A stretch of 64,000 nucleotides of DNA, from positions 186,001-250,000 of the forward strand of contig NZ_WINI01000004.1 of assembly GCF_009497155.1 (NCBI RefSeq), read 5' to 3'. Positions 19,954 through 28,389 of the stretch are shown here, in pieces. The stretch comes from Glaciimonas soli (GTDB taxonomy: Bacteria; Pseudomonadota; Gammaproteobacteria; Burkholderiales; Burkholderiaceae_D). Numbering within the stretch: the first letter of the stretch is position 1; every line of letters begins with the position of its first letter. The notes beneath the pieces were generated by a model, which was given only the letters and a program-made list of their open reading frames with translations, was not told the origin of the DNA and made no database searches. The translations under genes and the position numbers were made by a program.

Positions 19954-21527
19954 GCACGCCTGCAGCTCCTGACGCACCTGCGTCAGCCCCGGTACCGGCG
20001 AACGCGCCGCTGCCCGCTGGCGTACTGGCGATCTTCACTGTCGCGGTTGCTTTCTCTACCTTCATGGAAGTGCTCGACACTTCCATCGCCAACGTCGCGA
20101 TCCCAACCATCGCCGGAAATCTCGCGGTAAGTGCAAATCAAGGCACCTGGGTAATTTCATCCTACGGCCTTGCAGCTGCGATCGTGGTACCGCTGACCGG
20201 TTGGATTGCAAAACGTTTCGGCGAAGTGCGCACCTTCATCTGGTCGGTGCTGTTATTTACTGTCGCCTCGGCACTATGCGGTTTGGCCACCAGTTTTCCG
20301 ATGCTGGTCGCTTTCCGTTTCTTGCAAGGTCTGGTTTCCGGTCCGATGGTACCGCTGTCGCAAACCCTGCTGCTATCTAACTATCCGCCACAGAAGCGCG
20401 GTATGGCGATGGCATTGTGGGCGATGACTGTGGTGATTGCGCCAATTTTCGGGCCGCTGTTGGGCGGCTACATTACTGACAATTCGTCTTGGCCGTGGAT
20501 CTTTTACATCAATGCGCCGATTGGTATTTTCTCTGCCATTGTGACGTATACCATCTTGAAAAAACGTGAGACGCCGACCGCAAAGTTGCCGATTGATGTG
20601 GTCGGTTTGATTCTGATGGTGTTGGGTGTCGGTAGTTTGCAACTGCTGCTCGATAACGGCAACGATCTGGACTGGTTCAATTCCAACATCATCATTGCGC
20701 TATGTGTCACATCAGTCATTTCACTGACGATTTTCATCATTTGGGAACTGACTGACGAACATCCGATTATCGATCTGTCATTGTTCAAGACCGCCAATTT
20801 CCGCTACGGCGTGATCGCCATGGCATTGGGTTATATGTCCTTCTTCGCGATGACGGTGCTGTTCCCGCTCTGGTTGCAAACTGTGATGAATTACACGCCG
20901 ACCTGGGCCGGTATCGCCACCTCACCAGTAGGGATTTTCGCGTTGCTATTCTCACCGATTGTAGGCCGCAACATCCAACGCCTTAATCTGCGACTGGTCG
21001 CCAGCTTTGCCTACGTTGTATTCGCCATCACAGCCTTTTGGTTTTCGACCTTTACACTCGACACTTCGCTCAATCAGATCTATTTGCCGCGTCTGGTACA
21101 AGGTATCGCCGTAGCCTGTTTCTTCGTACCGATCAACCAGATCATCTTGTCGGGAATTCAACCGGCACGACTGGCAGCGGCATCGGGGCTATCTAACTTC
21201 TTCCGCACACTTTCAGGGAGTATGGGAACCGCCATCGTCGTGACATTGTGGAGCCACCGCACGCAAATACATGCTGTGCGCCTGGCAGAAAACTTCACGC
21301 CCAACGGCGTAGAAACGCAAAACTACGTCGGCAAGCTCACCCAGCTTGGCAGCTCCACAGACGTGGCTTACGCTCAGGTACAAAGCGTCATACAAGCACA
21401 AAGCGCGATGCTGGCAACCAGTGAGGTATTCTGGGGAATCTCGATTGTGTTCATATTGTTGATCGGATTGGTTTGGCTGACACGGCCACCGTTTGGTGTT
21501 GCTGGCGGTGGTGGGCCGGGGCATTGA
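19950..21527 (+). CDS. emrB: EmrB-type MFS drug:proton antiporter (DHA2)
   Basis: Fourteen-helix DHA2 major-facilitator pump, 525 aa. Motifs include FMEVLDTSIANVAIPTIAGNL in helix 1, WVISSYGLAAAIVVPLTGWIAKRFG (motif A), and the antiporter signature PIFGPLLGGYITDNSSWPWIFYINAPIG. The first 25 residues are an Ala/Pro-rich cytoplasmic tail. It overlaps emrA by four bases. Family members export hydrophobic weak acids, uncouplers and some antibiotics; with MarR control and aromatic catabolism nearby, export of toxic aromatic intermediates is a reasonable hypothesis. Confidence 0.93.
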   Translation: MSTPAAPDAPASAPVPANAPLPAGVLAIFTVAVAFSTFMEVLDTSIANVAIPTIAGNLAVSANQGTWVISSYGLAAAIVVPLTGWIAKRFGEVRTFIWSVLLFTVASALCGLATSFPMLVAFRFLQGLVSGPMVPLSQTLLLSNYPPQKRGMAMALWAMTVVIAPIFGPLLGGYITDNSSWPWIFYINAPIGIFSAIVTYTILKKRETPTAKLPIDVVGLILMVLGVGSLQLLLDNGNDLDWFNSNIIIALCVTSVISLTIFIIWELTDEHPIIDLSLFKTANFRYGVIAMALGYMSFFAMTVLFPLWLQTVMNYTPTWAGIATSPVGIFALLFSPIVGRNIQRLNLRLVASFAYVVFAITAFWFSTFTLDTSLNQIYLPRLVQGIAVACFFVPINQIILSGIQPARLAAASGLSNFFRTLSGSMGTAIVVTLWSHRTQIHAVRLAENFTPNGVETQNYVGKLTQLGSSTDVAYAQVQSVIQAQSAMLATSEVFWGISIVFILLIGLVWLTRPPFGVAGGGGPGH

Positions 21528-21560
21528 TAGCATAACGGAACTTGCCTACGTATCCGGCGA

Positions 21561-21596
21561 GAGCTCCTTTCTCTCACAAGTGGGAGCAAGGAGCCC
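21561..21596. repeat. CTCCTTTCTCyC hairpin
   Basis: Imperfect 16-bp stem (21561-21576 with 21581-21596, 13 matches) around the loop CAAG, downstream of emrB. Its core resembles the hairpins at 10071 and 54584. It may serve as the operon's terminator although no T-run follows. Confidence 0.5.
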
Positions 21597-21638
21597 TACA
21601 GTCGGATCTTTAAATAAGCTCGTAGAAAGTAACATCGC

Positions 21639-22277
21639 GTGAAAATATATTTAGTCAGGCACGCGGAGCCGCTGTCCGCGTTAGGGTCGGATGAACAAGT
21701 GCCTTTGCAAGAAGCAGAAAATCACCTGTCTGCCAACGGTATGACGCAAGCTGAGAATCTGGCCGCTGATTTCTCTCGGATTCTCGGTGCTGAACCGGTC
21801 GAAATTTTCTGCAGTACCTTGCTACGCGCCCAAGAAACTGCCGAGCGGATCGCCAGCAAACTCGGCGTTGACATTCGTTACACAGCATTGCTAAACGAAC
21901 GGGATTTCTCTCCGCAAAATCTGAAAAGCAATCTGGAATTAAAACAATTACAGCTTTGGTCATACAAAAATCCAGCGCTATCAAAATACGGTGAAGAGAC
22001 AACACTAGCGCAACGAGCGCGCGTGCAGAAATGGCTTTCCGATTTCGCCAAAAATGTCCGGCTTGAGTCGGATATAAACTATTTGATCGTATGCCACGGC
22101 GGCACGATAGAGCACCTCGTTGCGACAATGATGCAGGCTCCGATAGACAGCATTTCCAGCTGCATTACCTTATGCGATCACGCCCATTACCATCAAATCT
22201 CAGCGATTTTGCCGGAACGCGGTTGGCTGGTCTGGCGCATTGAGGCAATTAATTTACCCTTTTCATCGTCGCTGTAA
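21639..22277 (+). CDS. Histidine phosphatase family protein
   Basis: Phosphoglycerate-mutase-like phosphatase, 212 aa. The phosphohistidine motif is at the N-terminus (KIYLVRHAEP; His8), the RAQETAERIA segment follows near residue 69, and the second catalytic histidine is in LIVCHGGTIEHLV near residue 148. The start is GTG at 21639 with a poor ribosome site. Substrates vary widely in this family (SixA, CobC, GpmB types) and cannot be told here. It is convergent with the acetolactate-synthase gene, 20 bp apart. Confidence 0.82.
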   Translation: MKIYLVRHAEPLSALGSDEQVPLQEAENHLSANGMTQAENLAADFSRILGAEPVEIFCSTLLRAQETAERIASKLGVDIRYTALLNERDFSPQNLKSNLELKQLQLWSYKNPALSKYGEETTLAQRARVQKWLSDFAKNVRLESDINYLIVCHGGTIEHLVATMMQAPIDSISSCITLCDHAHYHQISAILPERGWLVWRIEAINLPFSSSL

Positions 22278-22297
22278 TGGCAATCTTCCTGACATAT

Positions 22298-24118
22298 TCA
22301 AAGCTGCTGCACGACCTTGCCCGCCCGACTGTCATACCAGCTATTTTCTGACAATCTGATTTCATGATGTCCACATCCGGCAGCTATCATCGGAAAACAG
22401 TTTTCACGCTGCTCGACCGCCACGTCGAGAAAAAACGGCCGCGGAGATGACAAACATGCGTCGATCGCATCATCCAGCTCAGAAGCCAGTTCGACCCGCC
22501 GCGCGTCCCAACCAAAGGCTTTGGCCAATGCAACAAAATCGGGCAACGCCTCGGTATAGCTATGGCTATAACGCGCACCGTGATGCAGTTGCTGCCATTG
22601 TCTAACCATCCCCATGCAACCGTTGTTGGAAAGGATCACCTTCACCGGGCATTGATGCTGGACCGCTGTCGACAATTCTTGAATATTCATAAGAATAGAA
22701 GCGTCACCGCTGACACACACGACCAACTTGTCCGGGTGCGCAATCTGCGCGCCAATCGCGGCGGGCAAACCGTATCCCATCGTGCCCGCACCGCCAGAAG
22801 TGAGCCAGCGGCGCGGTTCTTCAAACTGGAGATATTGTGCCGCCCACATTTGATGTTGACCGACGTCAGTGGAAACAATCGCGTCTTCACCGTGGAGATG
22901 AGCAGCGAGTGTTTGCATCAAGTGCTGAGGAGCGATGCTGTCGGCAGTGCTGTGTGCTCTCTTATATCCAAGAGAATCTTCGTTGCGCCATTGTTCAATT
23001 TGCACCCACCAGTCGGCAGTGCGCGCAGGCGCTATCGCCAGCATATCTAGCTGCGCTTGCAGAGCCTCAAGAACTTCCGCGCAATTGCCGACTAATCCGA
23101 CATCCGCTTTAACCACCTTGTTGATCGACGCCGGATCGATATCAATATGAATGATCTGCGCTTTAGGGCAAAAATCTTGCAATCGACCGGTTACCCGATC
23201 ATCGAATCGTGCGCCCACGCAAACGACGAGATCGGCCTCATGCATGGCCATGTTTGCTTCCAACGTGCCGTGCATGCCTAACATGCCGAGCCACTGAGGA
23301 TCAGACGCGGGGAATGCTCCCAAACCCATCAGAGTAAGCGTACACGGCGCGTTCATCTTATGTACCAGTTCGGCAAATCTGGTACATGCCTCACGTCCCG
23401 AATTGATCAACCCTCCTCCGCCATAAACAACAGGTCTGCGCGAAGCGGCGATCAGACTGGCCGCTTTACGCAGAGATGGCTCCAGAGGCAAACTCGCCTT
23501 CGTTAAATTCGCGAACGATGGTCGTGCAGTCGTTTGTGTGTACTCCGTAGTAAACGTCTGTCCCTGTATATCCTTCGGCACATCAATCAACACCGGTCCC
23601 GGCCGCCCCATCGTCGCCTGCTGCACGGCGTGCCTGATCGTCGCTGGAATATCGCTAACATCGCGTATCTGAACATTCCATTTAGTAACCGTACGGGAAA
23701 TACCGAGCGCATCGCATTCCTGAAATGCATTCGTGCCGATCACCGTCGAAGCGACTTGACCACTGATGCAAAGCACTGGAATCGAATCGCTTAAGGCATC
23801 GAGCAAACCAGATGTGGTGTTGGCAATTCCCGGGCCGGAAGTGACAAAGACCACACCGAGACGGCCTGTCGAACGTGCGTAACCCTGTGCTGCGTGCACT
23901 GCAGCCTGCTCATGACGCACAAGAATGTGACGAAGACGCGGTTCCGAATGCAATGCGTCATAGAGCGGCAATGCAGCTCCGCCGGGATATCCAAAAATCG
24001 TATCCACTCCGCATGCAATCAAGTTATGCAGCAGAACCTGTGCGCCGGTCAGCGGAGTTTGTGAGTCGGATGTCAACATCGGACGATTGGGATCTAGTTC
24101 ATTATCAGCGATTTTCAT
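22298..24118 (-). CDS. Acetolactate synthase large subunit, IlvI-like
   Basis: Thiamine-diphosphate enzyme of about 606 aa, aligning along its length with E. coli IlvI. Seen are the ThDP-activating Glu in [39 protein letters not shown], the FAD-region [21 protein letters not shown] and the ThDP-Mg motif [17 protein letters not shown]...NN. It would condense pyruvate to acetolactate for branched amino acids. The open frame extends to 24157, but that start would engulf a palindromic operator and leave 36 bp to the divergent gene; starts at 24118 or 24079 are likelier. No ilvH/ilvN small-subunit gene is adjacent. Confidence 0.88.
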   Translation of the reverse strand: MKIADNELDPNRPMLTSDSQTPLTGAQVLLHNLIACGVDTIFGYPGGAALPLYDALHSEPRLRHILVRHEQAAVHAAQGYARSTGRLGVVFVTSGPGIANTTSGLLDALSDSIPVLCISGQVASTVIGTNAFQECDALGISRTVTKWNVQIRDVSDIPATIRHAVQQATMGRPGPVLIDVPKDIQGQTFTTEYTQTTARPSFANLTKASLPLEPSLRKAASLIAASRRPVVYGGGGLINSGREACTRFAELVHKMNAPCTLTLMGLGAFPASDPQWLGMLGMHGTLEANMAMHEADLVVCVGARFDDRVTGRLQDFCPKAQIIHIDIDPASINKVVKADVGLVGNCAEVLEALQAQLDMLAIAPARTADWWVQIEQWRNEDSLGYKRAHSTADSIAPQHLMQTLAAHLHGEDAIVSTDVGQHQMWAAQYLQFEEPRRWLTSGGAGTMGYGLPAAIGAQIAHPDKLVVCVSGDASILMNIQELSTAVQHQCPVKVILSNNGCMGMVRQWQQLHHGARYSHSYTEALPDFVALAKAFGWDARRVELASELDDAIDACLSSPRPFFLDVAVEQRENCFPMIAAGCGHHEIRLSENSWYDSRAGKVVQQL

Positions 24119-24123
24119 ATTTA

Positions 24124-24144
24124 AATGGTATTCCATATACCATT
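24124..24144. promoter_or_regulatory. Perfect palindrome between ilvI-like and Lrp-like genes
   Basis: AATGGTAT-N5-ATACCATT, an exact 8-bp dyad of 21 bp, lies between the divergent acetolactate synthase and Lrp-family genes. It is of the size bound by Lrp/AsnC dimers and is a good candidate site for the adjacent regulator. Confidence 0.55.
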
Positions 24145-24193
24145 GAAAATGCTTCATAATTTAAGTGTATATAACTACTTTTCAGAAAATTAA

Positions 24194-24676
24194 ATGACTA
24201 TTCAGAAGAAATCAGGAAAAATTTTCGACAATCATGATCTTGCCATATTGCGCGTTCTGTTAAACGATTCACGCAAGAGCCTGCAAGACATTGGCCATGA
24301 AGTCGGACTATCCACGACTTCGTGCTGGAATCGCATCAAGCGTATGGAAACAGCGGGGGCGATACAAGGCTATACCGTCAAGGTTGACCTGGCTCAACTC
24401 GGATATCAAGACACAGTCATCGTTCAGGTGAATCTGGAAAGCCACACCGACGAAACTCTGTATGAATTCGGCCGTGTCCTTGCAACCATTCCGGAAATTG
24501 TCGAAGCCTATCTTGTCTCTGGCGACTACGACTATTACATCCGCATTGCCGTGCAAGATACAAAAGATTACGAACGCTTGTTAAGAGAAAAACTCTACAA
24601 GATTCCCGGCATTCGACACAGCAAGTCCAGCTTCGTATTACGCACCCTGAAGAAATCGGATACGCCGTTAATTTAA
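24194..24676 (+). CDS. Lrp/AsnC-family regulator
   Basis: Feast/famine regulator, 160 aa: N-terminal helix-turn-helix (DLAILRVLLNDSRKSLQDIGHEVGLSTTSCWNRIKRMETAGAIQG, about residues 15-58) and a C-terminal effector-binding RAM domain with VEAYLVSGDYDYYIRIAVQD. Divergent from an IlvI-like acetolactate synthase; in E. coli ilvIH is a classic Lrp target, so local control by a branched-chain or other amino acid is likely. No strong ribosome site is visible before the ATG. Ends in LRTLKKSDTPLI. Confidence 0.92.
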   Translation: MTIQKKSGKIFDNHDLAILRVLLNDSRKSLQDIGHEVGLSTTSCWNRIKRMETAGAIQGYTVKVDLAQLGYQDTVIVQVNLESHTDETLYEFGRVLATIPEIVEAYLVSGDYDYYIRIAVQDTKDYERLLREKLYKIPGIRHSKSSFVLRTLKKSDTPLI

Positions 24677-24857
24677 CGTCTTGCGCAAGACGCAAGGATC
24701 AACTCAGCTAGCGTTGCAATGCCGACAGTCGATAATGTGATGAGATTCAATTTTCTATGTTGGCGATATAGAAGTAATATGTGGGTCAAGCAACTTTGGA
24801 ACTAAGTAACGTTGTTTGCCCCGGCAAATAAATCAGCGCAATCAATTTTAAAAAAAT

Positions 24858-24895
24858 CTCTGCCATTCCGGCGTTCCCGAGGATGACGACGGTGT
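24858..24895. repeat. Degenerate dRS3-like half repeat
   Basis: The stretch around GCGTTCCCGAGGATGACGAC resembles the right half of the repeat at 47245-47316, without a recognisable left half. It lies in the 284-bp gap after the Lrp gene. Confidence 0.4.
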
Positions 24896-24960
24896 TTTTT
24901 GAATTTCAAATTGATTACAACGAATTACTTACATTAGATAACACTGCATGGAGTCTATAA

Positions 24961-25482
24961 ATGAATGATGCACCCGAACTCGAATACGTTGGATTTTGGG
25001 CCAGAGTCTGGGCCTGCCTGATTGACACTGTCTTGATGATGTTCATCATTGTCCCGGTATCGCTCGCTATTTTCGGGCGCAAGGAAATAACATCCGGCTT
25101 TGGCTATTTCGGATCACCGGATTTACTCGGGTCATCACATTTTTTTGAATCAGTTAGCGTTCTAAGCAGTTCGTCGAATTTTATTATTTCCTACGTATTG
25201 CCTGCTGTCGCAGTAATGGCATTTTGGATTGCCAGAAGTGCGACACCCGGAAAAATGGTGATCGGCGCAACCATCGTCGATGCCAAGACTGGCGGAACAC
25301 CTAGCATTGCGCAGTTTGTTATTCGGTATTTGGGTTATTTCGTTTCGACGTTCCCATTCTGTCTCGGTCTGATCTGGGTCGGCTTCGATAAGAAAAAACA
25401 GGGCTGGCACGACAAGCTCGCTGGAACTGTCGTCGTGCGGCCCAAGCACAGAGGAGCGGAAGCGGTACGATTTGATGCATAG
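24961..25482 (+). CDS. RDD-family membrane protein
   Basis: RDD domain protein, 173 aa, three predicted helices: LIDTVLMMFIIVPVSLAIFG (about 20-40), IISYVLPAVAVMAFWIA (about 75-92), and VIRYLGYFVSTFPFCLGLIWVGF near residue 120. The characteristic Arg and Asp are in FWARVWACLIDTVLM and the later DKKKQGWHDKLAGTVVV is the family's closing motif. GGAG sits 7 nt before the ATG. RDD proteins may act in ion transport; the function here is unknown. Confidence 0.88.
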   Translation: MNDAPELEYVGFWARVWACLIDTVLMMFIIVPVSLAIFGRKEITSGFGYFGSPDLLGSSHFFESVSVLSSSSNFIISYVLPAVAVMAFWIARSATPGKMVIGATIVDAKTGGTPSIAQFVIRYLGYFVSTFPFCLGLIWVGFDKKKQGWHDKLAGTVVVRPKHRGAEAVRFDA

Positions 25483-25521
25483 GTGAAAAGCTGGGCTTTT
25501 CAGCCCAAATCTGCTTTTATA

Positions 25522-26316
25522 TCAAGCGATAGAACGCACCACACCGCCATCGACACGCACAGATGCACCGGTGGTGGCAGATGCCTGTTGCGATGCCAGG
25601 TAGACCACCATGTTCGCCACTTCTTCCACGGTCGCCAGACGCTTGATCAGCGAGCTTGGCCTGTGCTGCGCGATGAAGTCACTCTCCAATTGCTCCACCG
25701 TGACACCTTGTTCTTTCGCCAGCCCTTGGAAGAAATCACCGACACCTTCTGAACGTGTCGGCCCCGGCAATACTGCATTGACCGTCACACCGGTGCCAGC
25801 CAGCGTTTCAGCCAGACCACGCGAGACGGCAAGCAAGGCGGTTTTCGTCATGCCGTAATGCACCATCTCAACCGGAATCTGCAAACCCGATTCGCTCGAT
25901 AAAAATAGTACACGTCCCCAACCTTGCGTCACCATTTTCGGTGCGTAATAGCGCGATAGACGCACCGCACTCATGACATTGATGTCAAAAAAACGTTGCC
26001 ATTCGTCGTCACTAATGTCGAAGAATCCCTTGGCTTCGAATATCCCCAGATTATTGACCAGAATATCCGCAGCAGGTACCGCAGCGGTCAATTGGGCAAT
26101 ACCCTCGACAGTGCCAAGATCCGCCGCAATACCACGCAAACGTGCCGCTGGAAATTCGTCGAGAATCGCTGCCAGCGCGTGATTCACACGTTCCTGGCTA
26201 CGACCGTTCACCACGACTTCTGCCCCCGCTTGCGCCAAGCCACGCGCAATCGCCAAACCGATACCAGCAGTCGAGCCGCTGACTATGGCGAGTTTGTTGT
26301 TTAGTTCTATTTTCAT
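25522..26316 (-). CDS. Short-chain dehydrogenase/reductase (SDR)
   Basis: Classical SDR oxidoreductase of 264 aa with Rossmann fold: cofactor loop SGSTAGIGLAIA (about 13-24), structural NNLG, catalytic Ser in FLSSESGLQ and the YxxxK pair in HYGMTKTALLAVSRG. NGRSQER after the second strand suggests NADP preference. The C-terminus TGASVRVDGGVVRSIA is normal for fatty-acyl or sugar-type SDRs. AGGA lies about 10 nt before the ATG. Convergent with the RDD gene. Substrate unknown. Confidence 0.88.
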   Translation of the reverse strand: MKIELNNKLAIVSGSTAGIGLAIARGLAQAGAEVVVNGRSQERVNHALAAILDEFPAARLRGIAADLGTVEGIAQLTAAVPAADILVNNLGIFEAKGFFDISDDEWQRFFDINVMSAVRLSRYYAPKMVTQGWGRVLFLSSESGLQIPVEMVHYGMTKTALLAVSRGLAETLAGTGVTVNAVLPGPTRSEGVGDFFQGLAKEQGVTVEQLESDFIAQHRPSSLIKRLATVEEVANMVVYLASQQASATTGASVRVDGGVVRSIA

Positions 26317-26416
26317 GATGTTTATCCTGAAAAATAACAGCCTTCGGTTCCGAATCGCATCTTAGTTTTGAGAAGCATGTCGCATGACATTAAAAATCTC
26401 ATGCGCTGGGCTTAAA

Positions 26417-26467
26417 TGAAAAATGGGAGAGGACTTTTCTCGTTTAAGAAAGTCTTCTCCCATTTTT
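26417..26467. terminator. Strong bidirectional terminator
   Basis: A 16-bp stem with one G-T pair (26422-26437 with 26449-26464, AATGGGAGA...TCTCCCATT) is flanked by A-run and T-run on either side. It follows the small minus-strand gene ending at 26483. Confidence 0.9.
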
Positions 26468-26482
26468 TGAAGTGCTTATTTA

Positions 26483-26686
26483 TTAAGCAGCAGGTTGCTC
26501 TGTGCTATCAGTGCTATCAGTGCTATCGTCGTCTTTTTTCTCAGCCAAATGATCAGTTACCGCTTCTACGCCCTTATAACCAACAACCGCAGCGATTCCT
26601 TCGGTTAATAACGATGCATTTGGATCTAATTTCTTAACGCCTTCAACGGCGGCCACTGCACCAATCACTTCTTCTAATATTCCCAT
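26483..26686 (-). CDS. Small hypothetical protein with acidic repeat tail
   Basis: The protein is 67 aa from the chosen start (second of two adjacent ATGs), 6 nt after a perfect AAGGAG; the longer frame to 26749 has no ribosome site. The N-terminal half is small and hydrophobic (GILEEVIGAVAAVEGVKKL), the middle AAVVGYKGVEAVTDHLAEKK is helical, and the tail DDDSTDSTDSTEQPAA comes from a 9-bp tandem repeat (GTGCTATCA, about three units at 26501-26527). Not recognised. The excellent ribosome site and terminator argue that it is really expressed. Confidence 0.65.
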   Translation of the reverse strand: MGILEEVIGAVAAVEGVKKLDPNASLLTEGIAAVVGYKGVEAVTDHLAEKKDDDSTDSTDSTEQPAA

Positions 26687-26846
26687 CATTAACTCCTTGA
26701 AAATTAGCAAACAAAAAAATCGACCCTGCGAAAAACGCCGCCTCATCATAGCATGATGGCGGGCAGCTATTTTGCAGTTGCCTTATACTGAATTCATCGC
26801 TTCCATCAAATTTGCCTGGTGTGATTGAGTGCCTCAATGACGTTGG

Positions 26847-26945
26847 GTGTTTCCCAACCATCGTTTTGAATAGGCGTACCGACGAAGACAGTACTTTAGT
26901 ACGGCCGGGAGGTACAACAACTTCAAAACGGTTGTTGGGGAACAC
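26847..26945. repeat. Long imperfect palindrome with nested hairpins
   Basis: 24-base arms (26847-26870 and 26922-26945) pair at 20 positions. Inside are GTACC/GGTAC (26876-26880, 26911-26915) and GTAC-TTTA-GTAC (26891-26902). It lies in the 308-bp gap before the slipin gene. Could be a MITE-like repeat or a structured 5' leader. Confidence 0.6.
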
Positions 26946-26994
26946 TTATCTGGCAAACAACAGAAAGTCGTCCTTATGAGAAAGGGGGCGCAAA

Positions 26995-27768
26995 ATGTTT
27001 CCAATTTTCGGGTTCGTAGGGTTAGCTATCTGCGTTTTTATACTGGTCATCTTGCTGAATGCGTCAGTCTACATTTTTCGGGAATATGAACGTGGTGTCC
27101 TGTTTACACTGGGGCGCTTCACTGGTGTCAAAGGGCCGGGGTTAGTATTGATTATTCCGGCTATTCAACAACTGGTGCGGGTTGATTTGCGTACCGTTGT
27201 GCTGGAAGTGCCGACGCAAGATGTCATTTCACGCGATAACGTATCGGTGAGGGTCAACGCGGTGGTGTACTTCCGTGTTGTCGATCCTAAAAAAGCTATC
27301 GTCGAAGTCGCCAATTTTTTCAATGCGACCAGTCAGTTGTCGCAAACCATGCTGCGATCAGTACTAGGTAAACATCAACTCGATGATATGTTGGCTGAGC
27401 GTGAAAAACTCAATCTCGCTATTCAGCTAGCGCTTGATGCACAGGCCGATTCGTGGGGAATCAAAGTTTCCAACGTTGAAATCAAACAGGTCGATTTGAC
27501 TGAGACCATGATACGCGCCATCGCAAGACAAGCCGAAGCGGAACGCGAACGGCGCGCCAAAGTCATTCATGCGGAAGGTGAATTACAAGCTTCAGAAAAA
27601 CTATACCAAGCTGCCCACGTCTTGGCGCAGGAGCCTCAGGCTATTTTGTTGCGCTATCTTGAAACGTTAACGGTCATTGGTGCAGATAAGAATACAACGG
27701 TTGTATTCCCGTTGCCGATGGATTTACTTTCATCGTTTTTGGGCGACAAAAACAAAGCGTCGCATTGA
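26995..27768 (+). CDS. Slipin / stomatin-like SPFH protein
   Basis: SPFH-domain membrane protein, 257 aa: one N-terminal helix (FVGLAICVFILVILLNASVYIF), the prohibitin-type core from FREYERGVLFTLGRFTGVKGPGL to about residue 180, then an alanine/glutamate-rich coiled coil (RQAEAERERRAKVIHAEGELQASEKL) and conserved tail TVVFPLPMDLL. AGGGGG precedes the ATG by about 8 nt. Slipins scaffold membrane microdomains and usually pair with an NfeD-type protease gene; none is adjacent here, which is unusual. Confidence 0.93.
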   Translation: MFPIFGFVGLAICVFILVILLNASVYIFREYERGVLFTLGRFTGVKGPGLVLIIPAIQQLVRVDLRTVVLEVPTQDVISRDNVSVRVNAVVYFRVVDPKKAIVEVANFFNATSQLSQTMLRSVLGKHQLDDMLAEREKLNLAIQLALDAQADSWGIKVSNVEIKQVDLTETMIRAIARQAEAERERRAKVIHAEGELQASEKLYQAAHVLAQEPQAILLRYLETLTVIGADKNTTVVFPLPMDLLSSFLGDKNKASH

Positions 27769-27786
27769 GTGCACTTAGCCTAAAAG

Positions 27787-27818
27787 CGTGAGCACAACTT
27801 TTTGTGCTCACGTTATTT
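27787..27818. terminator. Terminator of the slipin gene
   Basis: Perfect 11-bp stem CGTGAGCACAA/TTGTGCTCACG (27787-27797, 27802-27812) with a 4-base loop followed by TTATTT. Confidence 0.9.
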
Positions 27819-27924
27819 ACGCCATATCATGACAACGCCCCGAGTGCGTCGGTACAAATGCCAGTCAACTCACACTGTCGTCAAACAATCCGATCCGTCG
27901 TACTTATTTTCGTACTTGTTTGAT

Positions 27925-28224
27925 TTAGTGAAGCGGCTCTTGTAGCCCGTTAACACCAACATTTCTGCCAACAGTCGCAACATTTCCCAAGATACTGAGC
28001 TGATCACAAACTCCATCGCGCAATACCAAATCCACATTCAATACTTCCAAGACCTTGCATAGTCGGTCAATACTGGCAGACGTTGGGTTGGCTTCTAATT
28101 GCGCATAACTTTGCTGGCTCACACCTAGCTTCTGTGCCAAGGCTGTTTGTGTCAGTTTGTTCGCTTTACGCAGACCTTGCAAAATAGAACGCAATTGGCT
28201 CAATGTATTTACCGGATATTCCAT
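27925..28224 (-). CDS. HipB-like XRE regulator without hipA
   Basis: Helix-turn-helix protein of 99 aa. The XRE domain runs from QLRSILQGLRKANKLTQTALAQKLGVSQQSYAQLEANPTSASIDRLCKVLEVL, closely resembling HipB antitoxins, then LVLRD and a tail not seen in HipB. The ATG at 28224 is chosen because GGGAG lies 5 nt upstream; the earlier in-frame ATG overlaps that site. HipB normally neutralises the kinase toxin HipA encoded next to it; no HipA frame is found on either side, so it is an orphan or remnant of a toxin-antitoxin pair. Confidence 0.82.
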   Translation of the reverse strand: MEYPVNTLSQLRSILQGLRKANKLTQTALAQKLGVSQQSYAQLEANPTSASIDRLCKVLEVLNVDLVLRDGVCDQLSILGNVATVGRNVGVNGLQEPLH

Positions 28225-28389
28225 AATTGCTCCCATTCGGATAATGTTTTTACTAATAGTGACTCACGTAAATGGCTGACATACGCTGCTAGCCATCCAT
28301 GTTCGTCATTCTTCAAATTTTTCTCAATGAACGCTCGTCTGGCCACATCACGCCGTAGCGTCCTCTGACGGCGTTGCAAGCAATTCGTC

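Noticed and set aside
25490-25520. Weak hairpin TGGGCT-TTTC-AGCCCA between RDD and SDR genes
   Set aside because: Stem of only six base pairs with no T-run; too weak to call a terminator.
26643-26945. 100-codon minus-strand frame through the nested palindrome
   Set aside because: It reads through the repeat and overlaps the small gene at 26483; the protein sequence follows from the repeat itself.
28209-28379. 56-codon TTG frame upstream of hipB
   Set aside because: No ribosome site and no known homologue; kept only as a finding, not as a gene.
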